Source: Methanocatella intestini
GTDB lineage: Archaea; Methanobacteriota; Methanobacteria; Methanobacteriales; Methanobacteriaceae
Reading direction: 5' to 3' (one strand)
NCBI RefSeq assembly: GCF_002252585.1
Contig: NZ_NQLD01000003.1
Length of the DNA: 64,000 bases
The notes beneath the pieces are model-generated. The model saw only the letters and a list, made by a program, of their open reading frames with translations. It made no database searches and was not told the DNA's origin. Shown one piece after another: positions 63,531-64,000 of the stretch (position 1 is its first letter; the number at the start of each line of letters is the position of its first letter). Made by a program: the position numbers and the translations under genes.

Positions 63531-64000
63531 TTAAAATTGCACTTTAGGTGCTTCTCTCTCACCACTGGCTATTTCAAAAAAGTCAGCTTCTTTAAAATTA
63601 AACATTCCTGCAATAATATTGCTTGGGAACTGTTCGCATTTGTTATTGTACATTAAAACAGCATCATTATAGAATTGTCTTGAGTAAGAGATTTTATCTT
63701 CAGTTTCTGTTATCTCTGATTGTAATTCTTTGAAATTCTGATCAGCTTTTAATTCAGGGTAATTCTCAGCAATAGCGAATAATGATGTTAATGCACCTGT
63801 TAAAGCATTGTTAGCTTCACTAACTTCTTTAACACTGCTGGCATTCATTAATCCACTTCTTGCTTTGGTTACATTTTCAAATACTCCTTTTTCATGACTT
63901 GCATAACCTTTAACAGTTTCAACAAGATTTGGTATTAAGTCATTTCTCCTTTTGAGCTGAACATCAATTTGAGAATAACTGTTTTTAACTCTGTTTCTTG
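63531..64000 (-). CDS. lemA: LemA family protein (N-terminus beyond the right edge)
   Basis: The minus-strand frame enters from the right edge and is open to its stop at 63531. It includes YSQIDVQLKRRNDLIPNLVE, TVKGYASHEKGVFENVTKAR and NIIAGMFNFKEADFFE, the LemA hallmarks. LemA proteins are anchored by one N-terminal TM helix, here outside the window, and expose a helical domain. The pairing of lemA with DUF2207 is common in bacteria and archaea, so the two probably act together at the membrane. Confidence 0.92.
   Translation of the reverse strand, partial: RNRVKNSYSQIDVQLKRRNDLIPNLVETVKGYASHEKGVFENVTKARSGLMNASSVKEVSEANNALTGALTSLFAIAENYPELKADQNFKELQSEITETEDKISYSRQFYNDAVLMYNNKCEQFPSNIIAGMFNFKEADFFEIASGEREAPKVQF

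Noticed and set aside
1..64000. Apparent over-representation of the words AATAGCT and TTAGCT
   Set aside because: They mostly arise from common Ile-Ala and Leu-Ala codon pairs in A+T-rich genes; I could not count them against expectation and saw no positional pattern.

Overview
The window reads as chromosome of a hydrogen-using methanogenic archaeon of the order Methanobacteriales, most likely a gut Methanobrevibacter (M. smithii-like). The grounds are a very A+T-rich sequence, a complete energy-converting hydrogenase A (eha) operon, the coenzyme F420 gene cofC, glycerol-1-phosphate dehydrogenase for archaeal lipids, the archaeal GatDE amidotransferase, ribosomal protein L15e, a VorCBA 2-ketoisovalerate oxidoreductase with a fused VorA, and several adhesin-like beta-helix surface proteins.

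Layout. 1-4.7 kb: end of an unknown gene, a yjbQ operon, an AAA ATPase flanked by a partly duplicated yjbQ start, and a beta-helix surface protein split by an apparent frameshift. 4.9-8.1 kb: a large secreted adhesin with two duplicated beta-helix halves and four Ig-like repeats. 8.1-16.1 kb: housekeeping genes (rpiA, UPF0179, egsA, then proS-cofC-thiD), an ABC transporter without its binding protein, and a CPBP membrane protease. 16.1-21.0 kb: a metal P-type ATPase with a small partner behind two DtxR-like operators, an SPFH-NfeD pair, and fdhD. 21.0-23.0 kb: a 2-kb insert carrying rhuM and a tyrosine-recombinase remnant, bounded by 39-bp direct repeats at the junction between fdhD and a convergent AhpD-like gene. 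23.0-25.0 kb: AhpD-like, RNA-binding protein, L15e, DUF3795. 25.0-30.4 kb: a nickel/peptide-type ABC transporter behind an array of short palindromic repeats.

30.4-44.6 kb: the eha operon on the minus strand, in the order A to R, followed by a formyltransferase paralogue, a PfkB kinase, a third polyferredoxin and a CBS protein. It codes for a membrane [NiFe] hydrogenase with antiporter-like subunits that drives low-potential ferredoxin reduction. The convergent nickel-type transporter could supply its metal. 44.7-54.5 kb: an epimerase, a small unknown protein, an XRE-cupin regulator with a carboxylic acid:CoA ligase and vorCBA (likely assimilation of branched-chain acids), and gatD-gatE.

54.5-64.0 kb: an adhesin whose only plausible start codon is ATA, an IS1182-like insertion sequence, a UvrD-type helicase gene whose 5' end is cut off by that insertion, and a DUF2207-LemA pair running off the right edge. 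I saw no rRNA, tRNA or CRISPR array. The least explained parts are the repeat-bounded rhuM insert, the metal-ATPase control region, the operator array before the nickel-type transporter, and the repeat-rich helicase.
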